A DNA stretch of 64,000 nt from Streptomyces subrutilus (GTDB lineage: Bacteria; Actinomycetota; Actinomycetes; Streptomycetales; Streptomycetaceae): the NCBI RefSeq assembly GCF_008704535.1, contig NZ_CP023701.1:5374001-5438000 (forward strand), in the 5' to 3' direction. Numbering within the stretch: the stretch's first letter is position 1; the number at the start of each line of letters is the position of its first letter. Under the pieces are notes generated by a model, which worked only from the letters and a program-made list of their open reading frames with translations, did no database searches and was not told where the DNA came from. Position numbers and translations under genes: made by a program. This document shows, piece after piece, positions 1 through 8,800 of the stretch.

Positions 1-206
1 GGACGTGGCGGTTCGAGACGGCCGACGGCAGCGAGGCGAGCCCGTCGGTGGTTCCTGAGGAGTTCACCACGCAGGGGGACGCGGAGTCCTGGATCGGCGA
101 GTACTGGAAGGAACTGCTGGAGGGCGGTACCGAACAGGTGAAGCTCTCCGACGACTCCGGGACCGAGCTGTACACCATGAGCCTGCGCGCGGCCCTGGAC
201 GCCTGA
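1..206 (+). CDS. C-terminal part of a small uncharacterised protein
   Basis: The window opens inside this gene. In the frame beginning at base 3, about 67 residues are visible before the TGA at 204-206. The visible part is acidic and soluble, with Trp-rich segments (TWRFETADG, SWIGEYWKELL) and no membrane segment. I do not recognise the family. Small proteins of this size are common in Streptomyces, so little of the gene may be missing. It converges with the methyltransferase gene that ends at 324, with GC-rich hairpins between them. Confidence 0.6.
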   Translation, partial: TWRFETADGSEASPSVVPEEFTTQGDAESWIGEYWKELLEGGTEQVKLSDDSGTELYTMSLRAALDA

Positions 207-280
207 CCCGGCGGCCGGGCACGGCAGCGGCGCATCCCCGGGGCCCCGGACGGACCCCGGGGACCGCGACGGCCGGCAGC

Positions 281-300
281 GGCCCGGGCGGACCCGGGCC
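281..300. terminator. Hairpin between convergent genes
   Basis: The arms GGCCCGGG (281-288) and CCCGGGCC (293-300) enclose CGGA. The hairpin lies in the 117-bp gap between two gene ends. There is no T-run, as is usual for Streptomyces terminators. Confidence 0.4.
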
Positions 301-323
301 GGGCCGGCGCACGCCGCACGGGT

Positions 324-1124
324 TCAGCCGCGCACGCCGCACAGGTGCAGCAGCGCGGCGACGCCCCGGTAGGGGTCGGTGCGCCCGGCGCGGTCCTCGG
401 CGGCCAGCAGCCGCTCCAGCTCCTCGTCGGGCGGGAGGTGCTCGCCGGCCTCGGTGCCGTCGGTGAAGACGCGCACCCCGTACCAGGCCTGCAGCGGGGC
501 ACCGATCCCGGAGAGCGTGGCCGTCAGGCCGGCCAGCCGGTCGGCGCGGACCTCCAGGCCCAGCCGGTTCGTGTAGGCGACCCCGTCGAAGGCGGCCACC
601 GCCCCGTCCCAGTCGCCGTCCAGCCCCGGCCGCATGGCCAGCGCGTCGCCGTTGCGCACCAGCAGGGACAGCAGCCCGCCGGGGGCCAGCATCCGGGCCA
701 GCCCGGCGAGCATGGCGTCGGGCTCGGGCACGTACATCAGCACCCCGTGGCACAGCACCACGTCGAAACTGCCCGGGAGGAAGTGCGCTCCGGTCTCGCG
801 GCCGTCGCCCTCCATGAGGCGGACCCGGTCGCGGATCCCCGGGGGCTCGGCCTCCAGGGCCTCGCGGGCGACGGCGAGCATGCCGGCGTCCTGCTCCAGA
901 CCCGTCACCTTGTGCCCGGCGCGGGCCAGGCGCAGCGCCTGCGTGCCCTGCCCCATGCCCACGTCGAGGACGCGCAGCCGCTGTCCGACCGGGAAGCGGT
1001 GCGCGATCTGCTCGTCCACCTGCCGGCCGACGAGCTCCTGGCGGACGGCGTTGCGCAGTCCGCCCAGACCTTCGAGCCAGACCCGGGCACCACCCGAGAA
1101 ACCTTCTCCCGGCCCCCCGGGCAC
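324..1124 (-). CDS. Class I SAM-dependent methyltransferase
   Basis: The product is 266 aa from the GTG at 1124, 8 nt after the stop of the upstream DUF3043 gene, so the two are probably co-transcribed. A Rossmann-type methyltransferase fold is visible: motif I VLDVGMGQG at about residues 52-60 binds SAM, the acidic end of strand 2 (GLEQD) follows, and motif IV (FDVVLCHGVLMYV) and the post-motif region (ARMLAPGGLLSLLVRN) are intact. The upstream frame stays open to 1322 but overlaps the DUF3043 gene, so the longer start is rejected. The family resembles CmoA/UbiE-type enzymes, but the substrate cannot be read from sequence. Confidence 0.85.
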   Translation of the reverse strand: MPGGPGEGFSGGARVWLEGLGGLRNAVRQELVGRQVDEQIAHRFPVGQRLRVLDVGMGQGTQALRLARAGHKVTGLEQDAGMLAVAREALEAEPPGIRDRVRLMEGDGRETGAHFLPGSFDVVLCHGVLMYVPEPDAMLAGLARMLAPGGLLSLLVRNGDALAMRPGLDGDWDGAVAAFDGVAYTNRLGLEVRADRLAGLTATLSGIGAPLQAWYGVRVFTDGTEAGEHLPPDEELERLLAAEDRAGRTDPYRGVAALLHLCGVRG

Positions 1125-1132
1125 CCCTCGGC

Positions 1133-1732
1133 TCAGGGCCGTTCCCCGCGCTTGACCTGCGGCTTCGGCAGACGGAGCCGGCGCATCTGGAGGGTGCGCA
1201 TCAGGCCGTAGGCGATGGCGCCGCGGCGCGGCTCGTCCGGGTGGCGCTGCACGAGCGCCTTGCGGAGGCGGAAGACGAGGCCGACGGAGTCGAGGATGAT
1301 CAGCGCGATCACACCGAGCCACAGCAGCAGCGCGATGTTCTGGATCGAGGGGACCCGCACCATGCTCAGCACCAGGATGATCACGGCCAGCGGCAGGAAC
1401 ATCTCGGCGACGGAGAAGCGGGAGTCCACGTAGTCGCGCACGAAACGGCGGACCGGGCCCTTGTCACGGGCGGGCAGGTACCGCTCGTCGCCGTTGGCCA
1501 GCGCCTCGCGCTGCTTGGCCATCTCGACGCGACGGCGCTCACGGTTTCGCTTGGCATCCTCCTTGCGATTGCCGGTCGAGGCCACCACGGCCTTGCGCTG
1601 CGACTGGGCCACAGCACGCTTCGGCGTAGGGCGGCCCTTCGGGGCCTGCGGGTCACGGGGCTGCGAGAGGTCGGCGCTCACCTTGTCGGTGGCGGCGGCC
1701 TTCTCTTCCTTGGAGGAGCGGCTACCAAACAC
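1133..1732 (-). CDS. DUF3043 membrane protein
   Basis: About 199 aa from the GTG at 1732; a TTG at 1741 would add three residues, and neither start has a strong ribosome site. The N-terminal half is highly charged (Lys/Arg-rich, with NRKEDAKRNRERRR) and likely cytoplasmic. Two hydrophobic helices follow at about residues 110-127 and 132-151, then a basic tail (TLQMRRLRLPKPQVKRG). This layout matches the DUF3043 family of actinobacteria, which has no assigned function. It lies divergent from pspA and upstream of the methyltransferase gene. Confidence 0.8.
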   Translation of the reverse strand: MFGSRSSKEEKAAATDKVSADLSQPRDPQAPKGRPTPKRAVAQSQRKAVVASTGNRKEDAKRNRERRRVEMAKQREALANGDERYLPARDKGPVRRFVRDYVDSRFSVAEMFLPLAVIILVLSMVRVPSIQNIALLLWLGVIALIILDSVGLVFRLRKALVQRHPDEPRRGAIAYGLMRTLQMRRLRLPKPQVKRGERP

Positions 1733-1966
1733 AAAACCCAAGCGTACGTGGTTGCGGGCATGGGCCCCACCCCGGCGGGGAACGATCCGGCAACGGCGGG
1801 CGTCTTCCCCCTTGCACGGCCGTGCGGTGGGCCCGCCCTCCTGGGGTCACCTACTCCCTACGCCTGACACGGCGGAGGCGTAGTCGTCCTGGAGGAGGAG
1901 CGCATCCGTACTCGAACAGTGCGGTAATGGAGACAGGGCCCGTACTGTGGGTCTTGTTGGTGACCT

Positions 1967-1992
1967 GGAGCACAGTCCGTCCAGTCCGTCTA
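1967..1992 (+). promoter_or_regulatory. Possible sigma-E type promoter of pspA
   Basis: GGAGC (1967-1971), 15 nt, then CGTCTA (1987-1992). This is close to the Streptomyces ECF sigma-E consensus GGAAC-N15/16-CGTCT, with one mismatch in the -35. It ends about 20 nt upstream of the pspA start. An envelope-stress promoter would fit PspA, but the assignment is inferred. Confidence 0.4.
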
Positions 1993-2012
1993 GAAGGGGG
2001 CGCGCGAAGCCC

Positions 2013-2807
2013 ATGAGCGGTGTCATGAAGCGTATGGGGATGATCTTCCGCGCGAAGGCGAACAAGGCCCTTGACCGGGCCGAGGACCCGCGCGAGACCC
2101 TCGACTACTCGTACCAGAAGCAGCTCGAACTGCTGCAGAAGGTGCGCCGCGGGGTCGCCGACGTGGCGACCTCCCGCAAGCGCCTGGAGCTGCAGCTGAA
2201 CCAGCTGCAGGGCCAGTCGGCCAAGCTGGAGGACCAGGGCCGCAAGGCCCTCGCCCTCGGCCGCGAGGACCTGGCCCGCGAGGCCCTGTCCCGCCGCGCC
2301 TCCCTCCAGCAGCAGGTCAGCGACCTGGAGGTGCAGCACCAGACCCTCCAGGGCGAGGAGGAGAAGCTGACCCTGGCCGCCCAGCGGCTCCAGGCCAAGG
2401 TGGACGCCTTCCGGACGAAGAAGGAGACCATCAAGGCCACCTACACCGCGGCCCAGGCCCAGACCCGGATCGCGGAGTCCTTCTCCGGCATCTCCGAGGA
2501 GATGAGCGACGTCGGCGTGGCCATCCAGCGCGCCGAGGACAAGACGGCGCAGCTCCAGGCCCGCGCCGGCGCCATCGACGAGCTGCTGGCCTCCGGCGCG
2601 CTCGACGACCAGAGCGGCCTCGGCACCAAGGACGACATCCAGGCCGAGCTGGACCGCCTCTCGGGCGGTACGGACGTGGAGCTGGAGCTCCAGCGGATGA
2701 AGGCCGAGCTGGCCGGCGGCCCGTCCGCGCAGCAGCAGGCCATCGAGGGCGGCGCCCCGGGCACCACCCAGCCCTCGCAGACCCCCCACCGGTTCGACAA
2801 GCAGTAG
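2013..2807 (+). CDS. pspA: PspA/IM30 (Vipp1) family membrane-stress protein
   Basis: The product is 264 aa from ATG 2013, with a GAAGGGGG ribosome site at 1993-2000. The start of the domain (MKRMGMIFRAKANKALDRAEDPRETL) is the amphipathic membrane-binding helix of the PspA/IM30 family. The rest is a long predicted coiled coil rich in Gln, Glu, Leu and Lys, about 220 residues long, as in other family members. PspA forms oligomers that bind and stabilise stressed membranes. The partner gene pspAA follows 13 bp downstream; no PspBC or PspF-like genes are adjacent, as is normal in actinobacteria. Confidence 0.95.
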   Translation: MSGVMKRMGMIFRAKANKALDRAEDPRETLDYSYQKQLELLQKVRRGVADVATSRKRLELQLNQLQGQSAKLEDQGRKALALGREDLAREALSRRASLQQQVSDLEVQHQTLQGEEEKLTLAAQRLQAKVDAFRTKKETIKATYTAAQAQTRIAESFSGISEEMSDVGVAIQRAEDKTAQLQARAGAIDELLASGALDDQSGLGTKDDIQAELDRLSGGTDVELELQRMKAELAGGPSAQQQAIEGGAPGTTQPSQTPHRFDKQ

Positions 2808-2820
2808 GACGGGGCCCGTC

Positions 2821-3099
2821 ATGATTGTCCGCATCATGGGCGAAGGGCAGCTGCGGGTGGCCGACGGCCACTTCGCCGAGCTCAACACACTGGACGACGA
2901 GCTGCTCGCCGAGATGGAGAGCGGCGACGCGGAGGGCTTCCGGCGCACGCTGGGCTCCCTGCTCGAAGCGGTGCGCAGGCTCGGCGAGCCCCTCCCGGAC
3001 GACGCGCTGGAGCCGTCCGAGCTGATCCTGCCCGGCCCGGACGCCGGGCTGGACGAGGTCAGGGAGATGCTCGGCGACGACGGCCTCATCCCCGGCTGA
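2821..3099 (+). CDS. pspAA: PspA-associated protein PspAA
   Basis: The product is 92 aa, acidic, starting MIVRIMGEGQLRVADGHFAELN and ending in an acidic helix before DDGLIPG. Small proteins of this type directly downstream of actinobacterial pspA are known as PspAA and are thought to be partners of PspA. The gene starts 13 bp after the pspA stop with no room for a separate promoter, so co-transcription is very likely. It converges with the membrane-protein gene at 3168-3953. The role is inferred from family and position. Confidence 0.88.
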   Translation: MIVRIMGEGQLRVADGHFAELNTLDDELLAEMESGDAEGFRRTLGSLLEAVRRLGEPLPDDALEPSELILPGPDAGLDEVREMLGDDGLIPG

Positions 3100-3116
3100 G
3101 CGCACACGGCGCCGAC

Positions 3117-3130
3117 GCCCGGTGCCGGGC
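3117..3130. terminator. Short hairpin between convergent genes
   Basis: GCCCGG (3117-3122) and CCGGGC (3125-3130) form a small hairpin in the 68-bp gap between pspAA and the convergent membrane-protein gene. Confidence 0.3.
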
Positions 3131-3167
3131 ACGGACGGAGGGACGGGCGGGGGCCGGCCGACGCCCC

Positions 3168-3953
3168 TCAGCCGCCCGGCGGCGGGTCCTTCGGCGCCGG
3201 GCCCACGGCCCGTACCTCCTCGTCGGGGGTGCCGCCGATGAAGTTCTCCAGCCTGCGCCGCGGCACCGCCCACCGCCGGTCGTGGCGGAAGGCGCGCAGA
3301 CCGGCCCTGGCCCGGGCGCGCGGGCGGTTGGCGTAGAACCGCTTCGCGTACGGGGACCCGGGCCGGGCCAGGCGGATCGCGCCGATCAGCGCCACGAACG
3401 GGATGACCGTGCCGAAGAAGGCGGTGCGCGCCTTCCCCTTCCACAGGGCGATCAGGGCCAGGAAGAAGTTGGTCGCGGTGTTGATGACCACCAGGCCGCG
3501 GCTGTGCCGCTCCCCGCTCGTCAGGTCGTTCACCCCGAACGGCAGGAACCCGCCGAGCACCAGCGCCACCAGGGCGGCCGTCAGCACCACGATCTCGACG
3601 CTCTTGCGTCCCTGCTCGCTCCAGTAGACGTCGTCCAGGTGCAGGATCAGCGCGAACTCGTCGAGGACCAGTCCCGCCCCCAGTCCGAAGATGACGGCCG
3701 AGAGCACCGAGCCGAAGCTGTGCTGGCCGCTGCCGACCGCACCGAACCCCCCGATGATCACCAGGATCACCCCGGGCACCACGTGGTGGACGTGCAGGCC
3801 GCCGGGGGTGACGTTCTTGAACGGGCCGCGGCCCGCCCGGATCAGGCGGGTGATCACGCGCGTGACGAGGAACGACAGGACGAACGAGAACAGCGCGACC
3901 AGCAGGGGGAGCTTCCCCGGTTCCACGATGTTGCGGTACCACCAGTGATCCAT
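3168..3953 (-). CDS. Uncharacterised multi-pass membrane protein with HVHH and DEFALxLHLDD motifs
   Basis: The product is 261 aa from ATG 3953, preceded by AGGGAGCGG. I count about six hydrophobic segments, beginning with LLVALFSFVLSFLVTRVITRLI. Two polar motifs lie at or in membrane segments: GGLHVHHVVPGV (around residues 50-60) and GAGLVLDEFALILHLDDVYW (around 95-112). The clustered His, Asp and Glu could bind a metal or form an intramembrane active site. The tail is basic and cytoplasmic. I do not recognise a characterised homologue. It is divergent from cobS across 87 bp; no functional link to cobalamin is evident. Confidence 0.75.
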   Translation of the reverse strand: MDHWWYRNIVEPGKLPLLVALFSFVLSFLVTRVITRLIRAGRGPFKNVTPGGLHVHHVVPGVILVIIGGFGAVGSGQHSFGSVLSAVIFGLGAGLVLDEFALILHLDDVYWSEQGRKSVEIVVLTAALVALVLGGFLPFGVNDLTSGERHSRGLVVINTATNFFLALIALWKGKARTAFFGTVIPFVALIGAIRLARPGSPYAKRFYANRPRARARAGLRAFRHDRRWAVPRRRLENFIGGTPDEEVRAVGPAPKDPPPGG

Positions 3954-4004
3954 CGCATCCGCTCCCTGTTCGGCAGCCCCCGCGCACGTGCCCGTATCGG
4001 GTAA

Positions 4005-4032
4005 TTTACCGCCCGCCCCCAACGGGTAGCGT
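4005..4032 (+). promoter_or_regulatory. Promoter of cobS, predicted leaderless
   Basis: TTTACC (4005-4010), 16 nt, TAGCGT (4027-4032). The ATG at 4041 begins 8 nt after the -10, so transcription would start at or next to the start codon. No ribosome site precedes the ATG. Confidence 0.55.
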
Positions 4033-4040
4033 TCGCGCCG

Positions 4041-4862
4041 ATGACAGATTCGTTCGACGCCCCGCCCCCGACGCCGCCCCCCGACCGCGCCTCGCTGCGC
4101 GACGGCGTCCGCTTCGCCTTCGGCACCCTCACCGTGCTGCCCGCCCGCATCACCCGCTGGGACCGGCCCGCCGCCCGGACCGGCATGGCCTGCGCCCCCC
4201 TCGCCGGCCTGGCCGTGGGCCTGCTCGCCGCCCTGCCCGGGGCGGCCCTGCTGGCCCTCGGCGGCGGGCCGCTGCTGGCCGCCGTCGTGACCGTCGCCGT
4301 GCCGGCCGCGCTCACCCGGGGACTGCACCTCGACGGGCTCGCCGACACCGCGGACGGGCTGGGCAGCGCCAAACCGGCCGAGGACGCCCTGCGCATCATG
4401 AAGCAGTCCGACATCGGCCCCTTCGGCGTCGTCACCCTGCTGATCGTCCTGCTGGTGCAGGTGGCCGCCCTGGCCGACGTGTACGCCGACAGCTGGACCC
4501 GCGGCGCCCTCGCCGCCGTGACCGCCGCCGTGACCGCCCGCCTCGCCATGACCCTGGCCGCCCGCGAAGGCGTGCCCGCCGCCCGCCCCGGGGGCCTCGG
4601 CGCCGCCGTCGCCGGAGTGCTCCCGCGCGGCGCGGCCGCCGCGCTCGCCGTCGGGACCACGGTGCTCGCCGGGGTCTGCGCCCTCCCGCTCGGCCTGCCG
4701 GCCGCCCTCGGCCACGCCTTGGCCGTACCGGCCGCCCTCGGCGCCGGCGAACTGCTGCTGCGCCGCTGCGTACGCCGCTTCGACGGCGTCACCGGCGACG
4801 TCTTCGGCGCCCTGGCCGAGGTCTCCGCCGCCACGGTCCTGGTCCTCCTGTCCCTGGGCTGA
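4041..4862 (+). CDS. cobS: Adenosylcobinamide-GDP ribazoletransferase (cobalamin synthase)
   Basis: The product is 273 aa, a usual length for CobS. It joins adenosylcobinamide-GDP and alpha-ribazole (or its phosphate) in the last steps of coenzyme B12 assembly and sits in the membrane. The family signature HLDGLADTADGLGS lies at residues 96-109, with the downstream KQSDIGPFGVVTLL segment and several hydrophobic helices. Other cob genes are not next to it in this window. Transcription is predicted to begin at the ATG. The orphan response regulator gene starts 45 bp downstream with its own -10 element. Confidence 0.95.
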   Translation: MTDSFDAPPPTPPPDRASLRDGVRFAFGTLTVLPARITRWDRPAARTGMACAPLAGLAVGLLAALPGAALLALGGGPLLAAVVTVAVPAALTRGLHLDGLADTADGLGSAKPAEDALRIMKQSDIGPFGVVTLLIVLLVQVAALADVYADSWTRGALAAVTAAVTARLAMTLAAREGVPAARPGGLGAAVAGVLPRGAAAALAVGTTVLAGVCALPLGLPAALGHALAVPAALGAGELLLRRCVRRFDGVTGDVFGALAEVSAATVLVLLSLG

Positions 4863-4895
4863 CCGCCCGCCCGCACCGGCCCGCCGGGGCCGACG

Positions 4896-4901
4896 TACCC
4901 T
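4896..4901 (+). promoter_or_regulatory. -10 element of the response regulator gene, predicted leaderless
   Basis: TACCCT ends 6 nt before the GTG at 4908, with no ribosome site between. I see no convincing -35. Confidence 0.4.
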
Positions 4902-4907
4902 CACCCC

Positions 4908-5627
4908 GTGGACCACACCCCGCCGGAGCCGGCCGCCGCCGCGCCCATCACCGTCCTCCTCGCCGACGACCAGGCCCTGCTGCGCAGTGCCTTCCGGGTG
5001 CTCGTCGACTCCGAGCCCGACATGGAGGTCGTCGGCGAGGCCTCGGACGGGGCGCAGGCCTTCGAGCTCGCCCGGCGGGTGCGGCCCGACGTCGTCCTCA
5101 TGGACATCCGGATGCCCGGAACCGACGGGCTCGCCGCCACCCGCATGATCAGCGCCGATCCGGAGCTCGCCGCCGTGCGCGTGGTGATGCTGACGACCTT
5201 CGAGGTCGACGAGTACGTGGCCGCGGCGCTGCGGGCCGGCGCCTCCGGCTTCCTCGGCAAGGGCGCCGAGCCCGAGGACCTGCTCAACGCCATCCGCGTC
5301 GCCGCCGCCGGCGAGGCACTGCTCTCCCCGGCCGCCACCAAGGGGCTCATCGCGACCTTCCTCGCCCAGGGCGGCGGCGGGGACGCCCCCGCCGCCGGCG
5401 CCGCGCACTCCGAGCGGCTCGCCGCGCTCACCGGCCGCGAGCGCGAGGTGCTCGTGCTCGTCGCGGCCGGGCTCTCCAACGACGGGATCGCCGGCCGGCT
5501 GGAGGTCAGCCCGCTCACCGTCAAGACCCACGTCAACCGGGCCATGGCCAAACTCGGCGCCCGCGACCGCGCCCAACTGGTGGTCATCGCCTACGAATCG
5601 GGCCTGGTCCGGCCGCGCACCGACTGA
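4908..5627 (+). CDS. Orphan NarL/FixJ-family response regulator
   Basis: The product is 239 aa from GTG 4908. An N-terminal receiver domain spans residues 14-130, with acidic pocket D20-D21, phosphoacceptor D66 (VVLMDIRMPG) and a Thr at the end of strand 4 (VVMLTTF). The usual conserved Lys is present in the FLGKGAEPEDL segment. A C-terminal LuxR-type helix-turn-helix follows (LTGREREVLVLVAAGLSNDGIAGRLEVSPLTVKTHVNRAMAKL). No histidine kinase lies beside it, so its partner must be elsewhere. The RND exporter gene begins 174 bp downstream and is a candidate target. Confidence 0.93.
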   Translation: MDHTPPEPAAAAPITVLLADDQALLRSAFRVLVDSEPDMEVVGEASDGAQAFELARRVRPDVVLMDIRMPGTDGLAATRMISADPELAAVRVVMLTTFEVDEYVAAALRAGASGFLGKGAEPEDLLNAIRVAAAGEALLSPAATKGLIATFLAQGGGGDAPAAGAAHSERLAALTGREREVLVLVAAGLSNDGIAGRLEVSPLTVKTHVNRAMAKLGARDRAQLVVIAYESGLVRPRTD

Positions 5628-5669
5628 ACGCCGGCCCCCCGGCCCGCTCCGGCCGCCGCGCGCGGGGCC

Positions 5670-5697
5670 GTCCGCAGTAGCGCGGCGTACTGCGGAC
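5670..5697. repeat. Perfect 10-bp inverted repeat between response regulator and RND gene
   Basis: GTCCGCAGTA (5670-5679) and TACTGCGGAC (5688-5697) surround 8 nt. It lies 43 bp after the response regulator stop and 105 bp before the exporter start. It could be a terminator (no T-run) or an operator for the exporter. Confidence 0.55.
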
Positions 5698-5801
5698 GCG
5701 GTATGCCGCGCATAAGGACGGCACCTGCGAGCGACGCTGTGCGCCCCCGCCGTGGGAAAGGCTGGGGGACCACGCGTTCGTCACTGCAGAGAGATCCCGC
5801 C

Positions 5802-8800
5802 ATGTCCTGGCTGTCCCGCTTCAGCCTTGCCCAGAGAGCACTGATCGGCCTCGTGTCGCTCGTCGCGCTCCTCTTCGGCGCCATAGCCATCCCGCAGCTC
5901 AAGCAGCAGCTGCTGCCGTCCATCGAACTGCCCATGGTCTCCGTGCTCGCGCCGTACCAGGGCGCCTCGCCCGACGTGGTGGAGAAGCAGGTCGTCGAAC
6001 CGATCGAGGCCATGCTCAAGGGCGTCGACGGCATCACCGGCATCACCTCCACCGCCAGCGAGGGCAACGCCCTCGTCATGGCCACCTTCGACTACGGCGA
6101 CAGCGGCACCAAGCAGCTCGTCGCCGACGTCCAGCAGGCCGTCAACCGGGCCCGCGTCCGGCTGCCCGCCGCCGTGGAGCCGCAGGTGGTCGCCGGATCC
6201 ACCGACGACATCCCGACCGTGATCCTCGCCGTCACCTCGGACAAGGACCAGCAGGCCCTGGCCGACCAGCTGGAGGGCTCGGTCGTCCCGGTCCTCTCCG
6301 ACATCGACGGCGTCGCCCAGGTCACCGTGGACGGGGTCCAGGACCTCCAGGTCGCCATCACCCCCGACAACGCCAGGCTCGCCGCCGCCGGCCTCAGCGG
6401 CGCCACCCTCGCCCAGGGCCTCCAGGCGGGCGGCGCGACCGTCCCCGCCGGCTCCTTCGACGAGGCGGGCAAGAACCGCACCGTCCGCGTGGGCAACGGC
6501 TACACCTCCCTCGCCCAGGTGGAGGACCTGCGCCTGAGCCCCGGCCCCGGCAAGCCCGCCGTGCGCCTCGGTGACGTGGCCACGGTCAAGCAGGAGGCCG
6601 CCAAGGCCGTCTCGATCACCCGTACCAACGGCAAGCCCAGCCTCGCCCTCGTCCTGACCATGGACAAGGACGGCAGCGCCGTCGCCATCTCGGACGCCGT
6701 CAAGGACAAGCTGCCCCAGCTGCGCTCCGTCCTCGGCGCCGGCGCCGACCTGACCGTGGTCAGCGACCAGGGCCCGGCCGTCGCCAAGTCCATCTCCAGC
6801 CTCACCACCGAGGGCCTGCTCGGCCTGGTCTTCGCGGTGATCGTGATCCTGGTCTTCCTCGGCTCGCTGCGCTCGACGCTGGTCACCGCGGTCTCCATCC
6901 CGCTGTCCGTCGTCCTCGCCCTGATCGTGCTGTGGACCCGCGACCTGTCGCTCAACATGCTGACCCTGGGCGCGCTCACCATCGCCATCGGCCGCGTCGT
7001 CGACGACTCGATCGTCGTCCTGGAGAACATCAAGCGCCACCTCGGCTACGGCGAGGAGCGCGAGGCCGCCATCCTCACCGCGGTCCGGGAAGTGGCCGGC
7101 GCGGTCACCTCCTCCACGCTCACCACCGTCGCCGTCTTCCTGCCCATCGGCCTCGTCGGCGGCATGGTCGGCGAGCTCTTCGGCTCGTTCTCGCTGACCG
7201 TCACCGCGGCCCTGCTGGCCTCGCTGATCGTCTCGCTGACCGTCGTGCCGGTGCTCTCGTACTGGTTCCTGCGCGCCCCCGCGGGCGTCACGGCCGACGA
7301 CGCCGCGAGCGCCGCCGAGGCCCGCCGCGAGGCCGAGGAGAAGGAGTCGCGCAGCCGACTCCAGCAGTTCTACGTACGCGTCCTGGGCTTCGCCACCCGG
7401 CGCCGCCTCACCAGCGTGGGCATCGCGGTGGTCGTCCTCGTCGCCACCTTCGGCATGACGCCGCTGCTCAAGACCAACTTCTTCGACCAAGGCGAGCAGG
7501 ACGTCCTGACGGTCAAGCAGGAACTGCCCCCGGGCACCTCGCTGGGCGCCTCCGACGAGGCGAGCCGCAAGGTCGAGAAGGTCCTCGCCTCGGTCGAGGG
7601 CGTCAAGAGCTACCAGGTCACCGTCGGCTCCTCCGGCTTCATGGCGGCCTTCGGCGGCGGCACGGGCTCCAACCAGGCCTCGTACCAGGTCTCGCTGAAG
7701 GACTCCGGCGACGCGGACTCCGTCAAGAAGGCCATCGAGAAGGGCCTCAAGGGGCTCGACGGCATCGGCGACACCCGGCTCGCGGCGGGCGGCGGCTTCG
7801 GCAGCCAGAACCTCAGCGTGGTCGTGAAGGCCGGTGACGCCGCCACCCTGGCCAAGGCCGCCGAGCAGGTCCGCGCCGCGGTCGCCGGCCTGGACGACGT
7901 CACCGACGTCCAGAGCGACCTGTCCCAGTCCGTGCCCCGGATCTCGGTCACCGCCACCCCCAAGGCCGCCGCGGCGGGCCTGGACCAGGCCGCGCTCGGC
8001 GCGATCGTCGCCCAGGCCGTACGGGGCACCCCGGCCGGCAAGGCCGTCCTCGACGACACCGAGCGGGACATCGTCATCAAGTCCGCGCAGCCGGCCACCA
8101 CCCTGGCCGAACTGCAGGCGCTCCCGGTCGGCCCGGCCAAGCTCGGCGACCTCGCCGAGGTCAAGGAGGTCCCCGGCCCGGTCGCGATGACCCGGATCGA
8201 CGGCGCCCGCGCCGCCACCATCACCGCGAAGCCGGTGGGCGACAACACCGGCGCCGTCGGCACCGCGCTGCAGACGAAGCTCAAGGCCCTCGACCTGCCG
8301 GACGGTGCCACCGCCACCGTCGGCGGCGTCGCCGAGGACCAGGACGACGCCTTCGCCTCGCTGGGCCTGGCCATGCTCGCGGCCATCGCGATCGTGTTCA
8401 TGCTGCTGGTCGCGACCTTCCGCTCGCTGGTCCAGCCGCTGATCCTGCTCGTCTCGATCCCGTTCGCGGCGACCGGCGCCCTGGGCCTGCTGATCGTCAC
8501 CGGCACCCCGATGGGCGTCCCGGCCATGATCGGCATGCTGATGCTCATCGGCATCGTCGTGACCAACGCGATCGTCCTGATCGACCTGGTCAACCAGTAC
8601 CGGACCCAGGGCATGGGCGTCGTCGAGGCGGTCGTCGAGGGCGGCCGGCACCGACTGCGCCCGATCCTGATGACGGCCCTGGCGACGATCTTCGCCCTGC
8701 TCCCGATGGCGCTGGGCGTCACCGGCTCGGGCGGCTTCATCTCGCAGCCGCTCGCGGTCGTGGTGATCGGCGGCCTGGTCAGCTCGACCCTGCTGACGCT

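Noticed and set aside
5781..8651. 956-codon minus-strand open frame opposite the RND gene
   Set aside because: Its Asp/Gly/Gln/Arg-rich composition mirrors the RND coding strand; no motif or ribosome site.
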